Of a stretch of 64,000 bases of DNA, positions 33,101 through 42,003 are shown piece by piece. The stretch's first letter is position 1. Every line of letters begins with the position of its first letter. The notes beneath the pieces are model-generated. The model did no database searches. It was not told the origin of the DNA and saw only the letters and a list, made by a program, of their open reading frames with translations. The position numbers and the translations under genes are program-made. Source of the DNA: Paenibacillus radicis (ex Xue et al. 2023) (lineage in GTDB: Bacteria; Bacillota; Bacilli; Paenibacillales; NBRC-103111); contig NZ_JANQBD010000005.1 in assembly GCF_024722015.1 (NCBI RefSeq), forward strand, positions 1 through 64,000. The letters run 5' to 3'.

Positions 33101-36100
33101 CGTGGGCAATGCGGTAAGCAGTATTACAATGCTAACAGAGGCAGATCCGACCGCAAGCATAGCGGTGAGCGTCAATAGTGCTGTATATAGTTCTTATGCA
33201 AACGGAACAGTAGGCGGATCGTTAAAATTGAACGTAGGCATAAACACGATCAATGTAAAAGTAACAGCACAAGACGGTACGACGAAATCATACTCAATAG
33301 CAATAACAAGATTAAGCAATAATGCGAATCTGAGCGAATTGAATTTGTCTGAAGGTACATTGAACCCTGGGTTTGCAGAGGGAACAGTGAGCTACAGCGC
33401 AAGCGTGGGCAATGCGGTAGGAAGCTTGACCGTGACGCCTACGGTGTCAGATAACACCTCGACAGTGGCAGTACAGGTGAACGGCGGCGAATATGCAGCT
33501 GTATCCAGCGGCACGGCGAGCGGATCGTTAGGCCTGAACGTAGGCGTGAACACGATCGATGTAAAAGTAACTTCACAAGATGGCACGGTGAAATCATACA
33601 CCATAGAAGTTACGAGATTAAGCAATAATGCGAGCCTGAGTAGATTGGAAATATCGAATGGAACATTAAGCCCTGTATTTGCAGAGGGGACAGCGAGCTA
33701 CAGCGCAATCGTGGGCAATGCGGTAGGAAGCTTGACCGTGACGCCTACAGTGTCAGAAAACATAGCGACAGTGGCAGTACGGGTGAACGGCGGCGAATAT
33801 GCAGCTATATCCAACGGCACGGCGAGCGGATCGTTAGGCCTGAACGTAGGTATAAACACGATCGATGTAAAAGTGACAGCGCAAGACGGTACGACGAAAT
33901 CATACTCAATAGCAATAACAAGATTAAGCAATAATGCGAACCTGAGCGAATTGAATTTGTCTGAAGGTACATTGAACCCTGGGTTTGCAGAGGGAACATT
34001 GAGCTACAGCGCAAGCGTCGGCAATGCGGTAAGTAGTTTGACCGTAACGCCTACGGTGTCAGATAACACCTCAACAGTGGCAGTACGGGTGAACGGCGGC
34101 GAATATGCAGCTGTATCCAGCGGCACGGCGAGCGGATCGTTAGGTCTGAACGTAGGCGTGAACATGATCGATGTAAAAGTAACAGCGCAAGACGAAACGG
34201 TGAAATCATACACCATAGAGGTTAAGAGATTAAGCAATAATGCGAGCCTGAGCAAATTGGAAATATCGAATGGAACATTAAGCCCTGTATTTGCAGAGGG
34301 GACAGCTAGCTACAGCGCAAGCGTGGGTAATGCGGTAAGCAGCATTACAATGCTGACCGAGGCAGATCCGACCGCAAGTATAGCAGTGAGCGTCAATAGT
34401 GCTGTATATAGTTCTTATGCAAATGGAACAGTAGGCGGATCGTTAAAATTGAACGTAGGCTTAAACACGATCGATGTAAGAGTAACAGCGCAAGACGGTA
34501 CGACGGTAAAGTCATACTCCATAACAGTCACAAGATTGTTAAATGATAATGCAAATCTTAATGATTTGATTTTATCTGAAGGTACGTTGAACCCTGGGTT
34601 TGCAGAGGGAACGTTGAGCTACAGCGCAAGCGTCGGCAATGCGGTAAGTAGTTTGATCGTAACGCCTACAGTGTCAGATAACACAGCGACGGTGGCAGTA
34701 CGGGTGAACGGCGGCGAATATGCAGATGTATCCAGCGGCACGGCGAGCGGATCGTTAAAGTTGAACGTAGGCATAAACAAGATCGATGTAAAAGTAACTT
34801 CACAAGATGGCACGGTGAAATCATACAAAATAGAAGTTAAGAGATTAAGCAATAATGCGAGCCTGAGCAAATTGGAAATATCGAATGGAACATTAAGCCC
34901 TGTATTTGCAGAGGGGACAGCTAGCTACAGCGCAAGCGTGGGCAATGCGGTAAGCAGCATTACAATGCTGACAGAGGCGGATCCGACCGCAAGCATAGCG
35001 GTGAGCGTCAATAACGCTGTATATAGTTCTTATGCAAACGGAACAGTAGGCGGATCGTTAAAATTGAACATAGGCATAAACACGATCAATGTAAGAGTAA
35101 CAGCTCAAGACAGCACAGCAGTGAAATCATACTCCATAGCAATCACAAGATTGTTAAATAATAATACAAATCTTAATGATTTGATCTTATCTGAAGGAAC
35201 ATTAAGCCCTTTATTTGCAGAGGGAACGTTGAGCTACAGCGCAAGCGTGGGCAATGCGGTAAGCAGTTTGACCGTAACACCAACAGTATCAGATAACACA
35301 GCTAAAGTAGCGGTACGGGTGAACGGCGGCGAATATGCAGCTGTAACCAGTGGGGCGGCGAGCGGATCGTTAAGCTTGAACGTAGGCGTGAACACGATCA
35401 AGGTCCTAGTAACAGCGCAAGATGATACGCAAAAGACCTATTCCATTGAAGTTACAAGACGTAGCAACAATGCGAGTTTGGACAATTTGAGGCTATCAAG
35501 CGATAATGTTTCATCATTTATCCCTTTATCGCCAACCTTTAACCCAACTCAAGCAAATTATCAAGCGAGCGTGGCAGAGATTGTATATCAGGTATATGTT
35601 TATGCGAATCCGAAGGATGCTTACAGCAGCATAACTGTGAACGGGGTCACATACGGTGCTTCCCAGAACGGTGGCATACCGGTAAGGTTGTTAGGCCCGG
35701 AAACTCAAATCACTATCGAGGTAACCGCACAAGATGGATCCAAAACAGAAACTTATACAATTAAGGTTCTAAGAGCGGCCATTGTCGCGAGAGGGATTGG
35801 AAATGAGATTAAGGTTATGTTTAGCGAAGCCATTCTCCCAGCAGAGATTAATCGAGAAAAATTCAAAGTTAAGATTAACAATCTAGCGGTCAGTGTCAGT
35901 CAAGCTGTGTACGATTCCTCTGATGGATCAGGAAGAACGGTCATTCTTAAGCTCGAACGGGAAATCCGATATGGTGAACTTATTACTCTTGCTATTGAAA
36001 ATGGGGCCGTTGAGTACTTGAACCACAGTTCTAACACAAGCGCCGATGTACAAGTGACTAACGGAATCGAAGTGCTTCGACGTGAACTAGCTGCGTTGAA

Positions 36101-36239
36101 TGCACAGCATGACGGTATTGGTATTAATGAAATATTGCTGTGGATAAAAAACAGTAAATATGATTTAACAGGCGATGGAAAGTTCGACTCAAAAGATGTG
36201 ATGTTGCTGCTTCAGCAAATTGACCCAGTTAGACACTAA
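30138..36239 (+). CDS. Giant secreted repeat protein: beta-helix, DUF11-like, twelve cadherin-like repeats, half-dockerin end
   Basis: A 2033-residue protein. The start is GTG at 30138, 8 nt after AAAGGAGGG; the ATG two bases earlier is out of frame. Residues 1-46 are a long signal peptide ending QASA. Residues about 47-400 form a right-handed beta-helix with the CSLRAAIEESNASPGSDTI segment of polymorphic-outer-membrane/pectin-lyase-like proteins. Two DUF11-like domains (403-525, 528-648) follow, then twelve cadherin-like beta-sandwich repeats of about 102 residues (649-1878), an SwmB/Ig-like domain (about 1880-1975) and a C-terminal segment DLTGDGKFDSKD that matches one EF-hand-like half of a type I dockerin. 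No LPXTG or SLH anchor is seen. It is 33 bp after the collar gene and almost certainly part of the same transcript. Role: adhesion or surface fibre (inference). Confidence 0.9.
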   Translation: MEVVSRPSIVSALLRPIFFRWFSLFFSIIALTLLLAIFVPLQASAATFIVNTTNDTSDSNPGNGGCSDGTGACSLRAAIEESNASPGSDTIQVPIGVYTLSGLGQLEIKGDVSIVGASGNVNGNPAQTIIQAAATPNTAANRVFEINPSLDDVGFQVSFKALTIRNGKAPDINGYGGGGIAGDTGTSTITIANSIIEENIASNHGYGGGLYFSGKLGGAVVLDHTIIRNNSAGTTTPPYRSKGGGVYVEGDVNLQFSYITVENNTSFGLGGGLAIIPQSQAARLITISDSTISSNKAKSVIRGADSEGRGAGIYLNSPATLTNTGISGNNADGDGGGLVLDFYNGAVALNSVTIAGNGNYGRGGGLYINGYAPPVLTGTTITSNTNLSNSAASDVGANPDYPDLKVTASHTDSFKQGQTGATYSLTVQNAGAVGSNGTVTVTDMLPAGLTATGMSGAGWSCDPGSLTCTRNGALAAGQSYPVILLTVNVAADAAASVTNTAVVAGAGIGELNTFNNSATDVTTITQNPNLSVVMSHTGDFRQGQTGAAYTITVTNGGMGPTSGTVTVSGALPEGLKATAISGTGWTCDLITLICTRSDALAAGQSYPAITLTMSVSSNASASLTSGATVSGGGDVSSENNTASDPTLVNHRSELIGLTLSAGSLSQPISWGTFDYSAIVGNGVSSLTVTPTAYESNSTLAISMDGGTTYVPILSGASSNSLSLNVGANVIWVKVTAPDATMEQTYTLTVTRERSNNADLSGLSLSEGTLNPAFATGTVSYSTIVGNAVNSMTVKPVVSDNTATVVVQVNSGGFTPVTSGEVSGPLNLNVGANTIEVKAIAQDGTTVKSYTIAVTRLSNNANLRELNLSEGTLSPEFAEGTVSYSASVGNAVGSLTVTPTVSDSAATVAVQVNGGGFTSVTSGEASGSLGLNVGVNTIDVKVTAQDETVKSYTIEVTRLRNNANLSKLEISNGLLSPVFAEGTASYSAIVGNAVSSITMLTEADPTASIAVSVNSAVYSSYANGTVGGSLKLNVGINTINVKVTAQDGTTKSYSIAITRLSNNANLSELNLSEGTLNPGFAEGTVSYSASVGNAVGSLTVTPTVSDNTSTVAVQVNGGEYAAVSSGTASGSLGLNVGVNTIDVKVTSQDGTVKSYTIEVTRLSNNASLSRLEISNGTLSPVFAEGTASYSAIVGNAVGSLTVTPTVSENIATVAVRVNGGEYAAISNGTASGSLGLNVGINTIDVKVTAQDGTTKSYSIAITRLSNNANLSELNLSEGTLNPGFAEGTLSYSASVGNAVSSLTVTPTVSDNTSTVAVRVNGGEYAAVSSGTASGSLGLNVGVNMIDVKVTAQDETVKSYTIEVKRLSNNASLSKLEISNGTLSPVFAEGTASYSASVGNAVSSITMLTEADPTASIAVSVNSAVYSSYANGTVGGSLKLNVGLNTIDVRVTAQDGTTVKSYSITVTRLLNDNANLNDLILSEGTLNPGFAEGTLSYSASVGNAVSSLIVTPTVSDNTATVAVRVNGGEYADVSSGTASGSLKLNVGINKIDVKVTSQDGTVKSYKIEVKRLSNNASLSKLEISNGTLSPVFAEGTASYSASVGNAVSSITMLTEADPTASIAVSVNNAVYSSYANGTVGGSLKLNIGINTINVRVTAQDSTAVKSYSIAITRLLNNNTNLNDLILSEGTLSPLFAEGTLSYSASVGNAVSSLTVTPTVSDNTAKVAVRVNGGEYAAVTSGAASGSLSLNVGVNTIKVLVTAQDDTQKTYSIEVTRRSNNASLDNLRLSSDNVSSFIPLSPTFNPTQANYQASVAEIVYQVYVYANPKDAYSSITVNGVTYGASQNGGIPVRLLGPETQITIEVTAQDGSKTETYTIKVLRAAIVARGIGNEIKVMFSEAILPAEINREKFKVKINNLAVSVSQAVYDSSDGSGRTVILKLEREIRYGELITLAIENGAVEYLNHSSNTSADVQVTNGIEVLRRELAALNAQHDGIGINEILLWIKNSKYDLTGDGKFDSKDVMLLLQQIDPVRH
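32090..35772 (+). repeat. In-gene repeat array of about 306 bp units (12 copies)
   Basis: The units encode cadherin-like domains that each start near NNA(N/S)L and contain GTxSYSAxVGNAVxSxT and GSLxLNVGxNTIxVxVT. Two subtypes are present: SELNLSEGTLNP type and SKLEISNGTLSP type. From the fourth to the tenth unit they largely alternate, and units 4, 8 and 10 share the block MLTEADPTASIAVSVN, so a two-unit block of about 610 bp was probably copied. Neighbouring units are nearly identical in DNA, a sign of recent duplication or gene conversion. Confidence 0.9.
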
Positions 36240-36277
36240 TCATTGGTTTAGCTAGTAATTAAAAATCTCTTTTATGG

Positions 36278-36356
36278 CCCTGCAACGAGGATGAATCCTA
36301 TAGGACAGACATAGATCAAGCCTGATCGTCTGTTTTAGGGGATAGTCTCAGCAGGG
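36278..36356 (+). terminator. Nested stem-loops after the giant protein gene
   Basis: Outer pair CCCTGC/GCAGGG (36278-36283, 36351-36356), a middle pair CCTA/TAGG, and an inner pair ACAGAC/GTCTGT that encloses GATC-AAGCCT-GATC. The T run (TCTCTTT) is weak. Probable end of the acetyltransferase-collar-adhesin transcript. Confidence 0.5.
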
Positions 36357-36547
36357 TCTCTTTGCACATTTGTTTTTATTAAATATATTGTATTACACAA
36401 TGTGATAAATTATCTGATTATTCAGTAAATTATTTCGTGCGTATTGATGCTTAGAACTTGAGTTCATAAATGCCGTACGGAGCTCCTATTTCCACACTCT
36501 GCAACAATGTTTAATCCGTGCAAAAAAGTCTACAACCCTTTACCCTG

Positions 36548-36578
36548 CTATCAAAAAAGTGCGATTGCCGCTTGATAG
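36548..36578. promoter_or_regulatory. Inverted repeat with shared AAAGTGCGATTG core, upstream of the GH106-like gene
   Basis: CTATCAA and TTGATAG flank a 12-mer AAAGTGCGATTG (36556-36567) that recurs exactly at 44475-44486 before the solute-binding-protein gene of the same locus. Probable binding site for the regulator encoded at 42004 (inference). The rest of the 36357-36547 gap is AT-rich with no gene seen. Confidence 0.45.
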
Positions 36579-36637
36579 GGAATCGTCTACAGTGAAGACA
36601 ACAACTACAGCAGTAGGAGCCAGGAGGCAGTGAAATA

Positions 36638-39600
36638 ATGGAAAATCAATTTAAAAATCCTTCCGCAGAGTACCGTATTCACCCGTTTTGGTTTTGGAAC
36701 GGAGAGATGAGCAACGATCAAATCAAAAGGCAAATTGCTGAAATGAAACATAAAGGGGTCGGCGGATTTTTTATTTGCCCTCGTCAAGGCTTGCAAATTC
36801 CGTATTTGTCAGAGGCCTGGTTTGAAAAAGTGCGTACTGCCGTAGAATGCGCCAAGCAGCATGACATGCATGTATGGTTGTATGACGAATACCCGTATCC
36901 AAGCGGCATTGCAGGAGGAGAGGTTACCCTTGAGTATCCTGATGCCAAGCATTGCACTTTGGTTCATCGTTCCGAGCGGGTATCCGGTGGGACCAAGCTT
37001 AAGCTGGAGCTGCCATGGGCAAGGATATTGTCCGCACAGGCTGTGCCGGTTTCGCCGGATGGGCAGAGGATGTGGGATCAAGCTGTAGATGTGCGCCATA
37101 CGATTGGTAATATTCAGGCGGATCAAGTGTTTCAGAAATCAGGCCTTACCGCGTATAACCAGAAACGCTACTTCACTTATCGGACCATTTATCAAATGGA
37201 TTGGGAGGTTCCGGCAGGTGAATGGGATGTGATCCTGTTCCTTGAGCAGGAAATCGATGATTTCAAGTATTACGGTACCTTCGTGGACCCCTGTCATCGG
37301 GAGGCTATTGAATGCTTTATCCGACTGACGCATGACAAGTATGCCTATTATATCGGGGATCACTTCGGTAAAACTATCAAAGGGATGTTTACGGATGAAA
37401 CGGGGTTGCTTGGAAAAATACCATGGTCCAAGCAATTGCCCGATTATTATAAACAACGGACGGGCCGCGGTATGCAGGAGCAGCTTGGCGCGCTTATTTA
37501 TTCGGATAGTCCGGGTGCGGCGGAATTCCGCTATGACTACTATCAGTCGATTCATTTACTGCTGCGAGAGGTTTACCATGAGCAGATTTATGACTGGTGT
37601 GAACGGCATGGATTGCAGTATGTGGCAGAGGTACCGTCCGTACGCATGACGACACAGCTATTTAGTCATGTTCCAGGTGGAGATTCGGCACATGAGAAGC
37701 TCGGCCGTTCATTGGAGTGGATACTCAACAAGTATATGGGACAATTTAGGAATAATCCGAAGATGGTTAGCTCTTTGGCTCGCCAGTTGAACCGGGAACG
37801 TAATCTAATTGAATGCTTTCACAGCGTAGGCTGGTCCATGACGCTTCAGGATGCCAAATGGATGATTGACAGGATGGCTGCGCTCGGCACGAATTTTTAT
37901 AATTTTCATGCCTTCTTTTATACTTTGGACGGTTTGGTCCAGCATGATGCGCCTCCTTCCCAATTTTTGCAAAATCCTTATTGGCCGCACTTTCGTCAGC
38001 TTGCAGATTATACGGGGAGGATCAGTTGGTTGATGAGTGAAGGCAAGGCGGATATTCGTATCGCGGTTTTGGATCCAACGACCACGCTCTGGACACATAT
38101 GGGAAATCCATTTCACCGCTTCGATTATGCGGGAGAGGATCCGGGGGAAAAGAAACGCCTGGAGAAATTACGCGGAGATTGGGAAGAGCTGGGTGTTCAA
38201 TTGCTCCGAAGCCGTATAGATTTCGATCATTTGGACGCGGAACTGCTTGCTGAGTCGGATCTTTCTGGTGGTACCATTAAGCTGGGAACTGCTGAATATG
38301 AAGTACTGATTATACCTCCTGTTACGAATCTGGAGGCTGACGCGTGGAGAAGCATCCGGACTTTTGTTGATAACGGGGGTACCGTAATAGGATTAGGACT
38401 GCTTCCATATGAGCTCATTGAAGAGGGCAGTCCTACGGAGCAGGAGGCTGCCGAGCTGTTCGGAGCAGAACTCTCTCTACAAGCGCAGTATTGGAAGAGC
38501 ATAGCTGCAGCGGTACCAGCGGAAGTGGCAGCACCGGCCGATAGAATCCATGCTGCGGGTTCATGGTCCAAAGGGAGCTGCAGCGCCTATTTCATACCGA
38601 GCGGTGGGGGAACTTTCACCAATACAGTGGAAACGCTGCTTGTATTGCTGGACCAAGCAGCTCCAGCCGCTGTAAAGCTGCATACGGAGGGAAGGCATAA
38701 GCCCTTCCTGATGCAGACACGGGAGCTCTCCGAGCACAGCGGCGCTGTGTTTATCAGCAACCAAGAAGGGGGCAGAGAGGTCGCGGAACTTCAGATAAAT
38801 CAGGAGCGTATGCGAGGGACGCACATGAAGCCAGGTTCTGCTTCCTACGAATTCCGGCTGCTCGACTTGGAAACAGGAAATTCGGAGCCCATTGATGCCG
38901 CTTTGCAGGATGATGCCTGGAAGATCAGTCTAACCTTTCAACCTTACCAGTCTCATCTATTAATATGGTCACAAACCGAGGAACCGCAAGTGAAAGCTGG
39001 ATCATCGCAGCAATCTAAATCGAATGCCGTATTGCTATCCAAGCAGGGGCCTTGGGCGGTAAATGCTCTCAGCGAGAATGCAATCCGTCTGGAAAAATTT
39101 CAATTGACGATAGGCGTACCGAACAACGAGATGGCAGGTTCCAGCTTCGAGGTTACAGCCAAAACTTTTATTGAGCAATGTCACGATTTGGCTCAGCAGC
39201 GGGAATTCCCAGTCGCCTTCCGGCAAATATTTGGAACTCCTCCCAAGCTAAGCATTGCTTATCCGGTTGCCTGCTCGTACCGGATCTCTATTCAAGTAGA
39301 GCAAATTCCGCAAGCATGCCGATTATTTATGGATGAATCAGCTATTGCAGGAGATTGGAGGCTTCAGATTAATGGTCAGAGGCTGACCCGTGCTGACTTT
39401 AATCACCATGAAGTTTACGATCATCAAAATATTGCATGCGATGTGCTCCCGTATTTGCAGCAGGGCTTAAATGAGATTGTGGTGGAAGTGCAAGTGCTTA
39501 AGGATGGAGATGGTGTCGTTGACGCTTTATATTTGCAAGGTCCATTCGGTGTCTTTTTCGCTGAACAAGGTACGGCGATCCTGACAACAGAGCCCTCGGG

Positions 39601-39946
39601 CATGGCTGATTTACCTGAACTATTTTGTGCGGGTTATCCTTATTATGCAGGTACATTGGTTTATAGACGGACTGTAAAACTCGATGCTCTCATGACCAAG
39701 GGGCAGTTTGAACTAAGCTTCAAGGATTGGGATACGCATGACACGGTCGAAGTACTTGTTAATGGCCAGAGTCTCGCAGTCAGACCTTGGTCTCCTTATC
39801 TGTGGCAAGGATCTACAGCCATAATAGGTGATAAAGAAAGCTTTGAGGTTGAAATACGGGTGACTGGAACGCTGACGGGTCTATTGGAAGGTAAATATTT
39901 TGACTACAACACACATAAAGTGCTGCCTGTGGAAGGTTTGTTATGA
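36638..39946 (+). CDS. GH106-like glycoside hydrolase (putative alpha-L-rhamnosidase)
   Basis: A 1102-residue protein without signal peptide. The N-terminus (NPSAEYRIHPFWFWNGEMS, then GVGGFFICPRQGL and LYDEYPYPSGIAGGE) is the barrel signature of GH106-type and related large glycosyl hydrolases. Further barrel pieces are IKGMFTDETGLLG and a Glu in YVAEVPS; then a Rossmann-like insertion (VLIIPPVTNLEADAW) and C-terminal jelly-roll/beta-galactosidase-like domains with DTHDTVEVLVNGQSLAVR. GH106 enzymes remove alpha-L-rhamnose from rhamnogalacturonan oligosaccharides; the neighbouring oligosaccharide importer, GH43 and GH78 genes support this. AGGAGG lies 10 nt before the ATG. First gene of an operon with two permease genes. 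The exact family needs a profile search. Confidence 0.78.
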   Translation: MENQFKNPSAEYRIHPFWFWNGEMSNDQIKRQIAEMKHKGVGGFFICPRQGLQIPYLSEAWFEKVRTAVECAKQHDMHVWLYDEYPYPSGIAGGEVTLEYPDAKHCTLVHRSERVSGGTKLKLELPWARILSAQAVPVSPDGQRMWDQAVDVRHTIGNIQADQVFQKSGLTAYNQKRYFTYRTIYQMDWEVPAGEWDVILFLEQEIDDFKYYGTFVDPCHREAIECFIRLTHDKYAYYIGDHFGKTIKGMFTDETGLLGKIPWSKQLPDYYKQRTGRGMQEQLGALIYSDSPGAAEFRYDYYQSIHLLLREVYHEQIYDWCERHGLQYVAEVPSVRMTTQLFSHVPGGDSAHEKLGRSLEWILNKYMGQFRNNPKMVSSLARQLNRERNLIECFHSVGWSMTLQDAKWMIDRMAALGTNFYNFHAFFYTLDGLVQHDAPPSQFLQNPYWPHFRQLADYTGRISWLMSEGKADIRIAVLDPTTTLWTHMGNPFHRFDYAGEDPGEKKRLEKLRGDWEELGVQLLRSRIDFDHLDAELLAESDLSGGTIKLGTAEYEVLIIPPVTNLEADAWRSIRTFVDNGGTVIGLGLLPYELIEEGSPTEQEAAELFGAELSLQAQYWKSIAAAVPAEVAAPADRIHAAGSWSKGSCSAYFIPSGGGTFTNTVETLLVLLDQAAPAAVKLHTEGRHKPFLMQTRELSEHSGAVFISNQEGGREVAELQINQERMRGTHMKPGSASYEFRLLDLETGNSEPIDAALQDDAWKISLTFQPYQSHLLIWSQTEEPQVKAGSSQQSKSNAVLLSKQGPWAVNALSENAIRLEKFQLTIGVPNNEMAGSSFEVTAKTFIEQCHDLAQQREFPVAFRQIFGTPPKLSIAYPVACSYRISIQVEQIPQACRLFMDESAIAGDWRLQINGQRLTRADFNHHEVYDHQNIACDVLPYLQQGLNEIVVEVQVLKDGDGVVDALYLQGPFGVFFAEQGTAILTTEPSGMADLPELFCAGYPYYAGTLVYRRTVKLDALMTKGQFELSFKDWDTHDTVEVLVNGQSLAVRPWSPYLWQGSTAIIGDKESFEVEIRVTGTLTGLLEGKYFDYNTHKVLPVEGLL

Positions 39947-39988
39947 CAGGAATGGCTGTACGAGAAATATAGTTAAGGAGTTGGCTCT

Positions 39989-40945
39989 ATGAATCAAGTA
40001 CACACGGAAAAAAGGGCACGGAGGGTTGGAGCCTCTACACAATCGAGATTGTGGAAGGATCTTAAACGGGACAAATATTTGTACATGCTGGCCCTGCCGG
40101 GTCTGTTATTTTTCCTTATATTCAAATACGTGCCGATGGCGGAAGTCGTTATTGCTTTTCAAAATTACTCGCCGATTGTCGGTATTCTGAATAGTAAATG
40201 GGTTGGATTTATGCATTTTCAAAGATTTTTCTCCAACCCGGATTTCATGCTGTTGTTTCGGAACACGATGGCAATCAGTTTACTGAATTTGGTCTTCTTT
40301 TTCCCGCTGCCGATCCTCCTTTCACTAATGTTGAATGAGGTGAGGAATGCCGTATATAAACGGCTTATTCAGTCCATTGTCTACCTGCCGCATTTTTTAT
40401 CCTGGGTTATTATTGCAGGGCTGACGTTTCTTCTGTTTGCAAAGGGTGAAGGCGTATTCAACAAAATATTGGAAGCCGCCGGTATGGAGAGGATTGGTTT
40501 TCTGACGAGTCCGAACTTGTTTTGGATCATGGTGACGGTACAGTCGGCCTGGAAGGAAGCGGGCTGGGGGACCATCGTATTCCTGGCGGCCATGGCCGGC
40601 ATTGATCCGCAGCTATACGAAGCGTCGCGAATGGACGGGGCCGGAAGATTCCGTCAAATGTGGCATATTACAATGCCTGCAATCCGCAGCGTTATAGTCA
40701 TCCTCTTAATTTTACGTTTAGGCCATATTATGGATGTAGGCTTCGAGCAAATTTTTCTCATGTATAACGGGGCGGTTTCCCATGTTGCCGAAGTTTTTGA
40801 TACTTATGTGTACCGAGTAGGTATTCAACAGGCACAATTCAGCTACAGTACGGCTGTGGGGCTGTTCAAATCAGTTGTCGGCTTGGCGCTGGTCGTGCTG
40901 TCCAATAAAGTAGCCAAAAAATTCGGCGAAGAAGGCGTATTCTAG
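39989..40945 (+). CDS. LplB-type sugar ABC permease
   Basis: A 318-residue inner-membrane permease with six hydrophobic helices after a basic N-terminus. DKYLYMLALPGLLFFLIFKY at residues 29-48 and the EAA loop (YEASRMDGAGRFRQMWHITM) are those of LplB/YteP-type permeases that import complex oligosaccharides. AAGGAG precedes the ATG. It pairs with the permease at 41011 and the lipoprotein at 44576; no ATPase gene is in the operon, so a shared MsmX-type ATPase encoded elsewhere is expected. Confidence 0.93.
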   Translation: MNQVHTEKRARRVGASTQSRLWKDLKRDKYLYMLALPGLLFFLIFKYVPMAEVVIAFQNYSPIVGILNSKWVGFMHFQRFFSNPDFMLLFRNTMAISLLNLVFFFPLPILLSLMLNEVRNAVYKRLIQSIVYLPHFLSWVIIAGLTFLLFAKGEGVFNKILEAAGMERIGFLTSPNLFWIMVTVQSAWKEAGWGTIVFLAAMAGIDPQLYEASRMDGAGRFRQMWHITMPAIRSVIVILLILRLGHIMDVGFEQIFLMYNGAVSHVAEVFDTYVYRVGIQQAQFSYSTAVGLFKSVVGLALVVLSNKVAKKFGEEGVF

Positions 40946-41010
40946 CACAATGAAAGCCGAAGCTTACGAAGTAAGTTTCGCTATAAGCGAAACCTTTAGG
41001 AGGATAAACC

Positions 41011-41880
41011 ATGAAAGAAAACATAGGAGACCGTATTATTAACGTTACGAACCTGACCCTGCTGGCAATCATTGCAGCAGCGGCCTTTTTCCCGCTATAT
41101 TATGTCATCGTAGTCTCATTCACGGAGCCTTCCGAGTTTCTGCAAAAGCCGTTCGTGCTGCTGCCGCATGACTGGTCATTGGCTTCCTATCAATATATGC
41201 TGTCATCCAAAGCATTCATTCGTTCACTTGGCAACAGCGGTTTTCTGGCAACGGTAGGAACGGCCTGCAGCCTTGTAGTTACAGCAGGTTTGGCGTATGC
41301 CTTGTCGCGGAAACGGCTAAGAGGCAGAAGATTGTTTATGTTTCTGATCACGCTCACCATTCTTTTCAGCCCCGGGATCATTCCGAACTATATGGTAGTG
41401 CGCCAGTTTCACTTAATAAATAGCTTATGGTCGCTCATTATTCCGGCTTTGGCAAGCGGCTGGAATGTGATTCTGATGAAAAGCTTTTTTGACAGTATTC
41501 CAGTGGAGCTTGAGGAATCGGCGGCGATTGATGGAAGCAGCGATCTTTCGACTTGGTTTCGAATTATTTTGCCATTGTCACTGCCTTCGATTGCCGCTTT
41601 TGGACTGTTTTACGCGGTTGGTTATTGGAACCAGTACTTCACAGCGCTGCTGTATTTGAACGATGCCACCAAATGGCCGATTCAAGTGCTCCTGCAAAAT
41701 ATGCTGCTAAGCGCCAACAACAGCGATCTGATGGTATCGAGCACCGCTTCCCAAGCACCTCCTTCCACTACACTTCAGATGGCCGCGGTTATTGTGGCAA
41801 CGGTTCCTATTCTGATTGTTTACCCGTTTTTACAAAAGCATTTTGCCAAGGGTGGCATGGTAGGATCGGTTAAAGGATGA
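41011..41880 (+). CDS. YtcP/MalG-type sugar ABC permease
   Basis: A 289-residue permease of the carbohydrate-importer group 1 family with six helices. The EAA loop reads EESAAIDGSSDLSTWFRIIL and the C-terminus ends in FLQKHFAKGGMVGSVKG, typical of YtcP-type partners of LplB. The start has AGGAGGA before it. A short hairpin GTTTCGC/GCGAAAC lies in the 65-bp gap from the first permease gene. Forms the membrane channel with the 39989 product. Confidence 0.93.
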   Translation: MKENIGDRIINVTNLTLLAIIAAAAFFPLYYVIVVSFTEPSEFLQKPFVLLPHDWSLASYQYMLSSKAFIRSLGNSGFLATVGTACSLVVTAGLAYALSRKRLRGRRLFMFLITLTILFSPGIIPNYMVVRQFHLINSLWSLIIPALASGWNVILMKSFFDSIPVELEESAAIDGSSDLSTWFRIILPLSLPSIAAFGLFYAVGYWNQYFTALLYLNDATKWPIQVLLQNMLLSANNSDLMVSSTASQAPPSTTLQMAAVIVATVPILIVYPFLQKHFAKGGMVGSVKG

Positions 41881-42003
41881 ATTGAAAGCTTGTCGTGCCC
41901 TTCGGTTCTGAAGCCGGACCTATTAGACTTGAGCGAATAAAGGAGTTCGGATGGCCACCGTTGAAGTTATCACTTACAACAACGTCTTTAGGAAGGTGTC
42001 AGT

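Noticed and set aside
32474..34870. Series of minus-strand frames of 66-83 codons inside the giant secreted protein gene
   Set aside because: They recur with the 306-bp period of the plus-strand repeats and lack start signals, so they are antisense shadows of the repeat.
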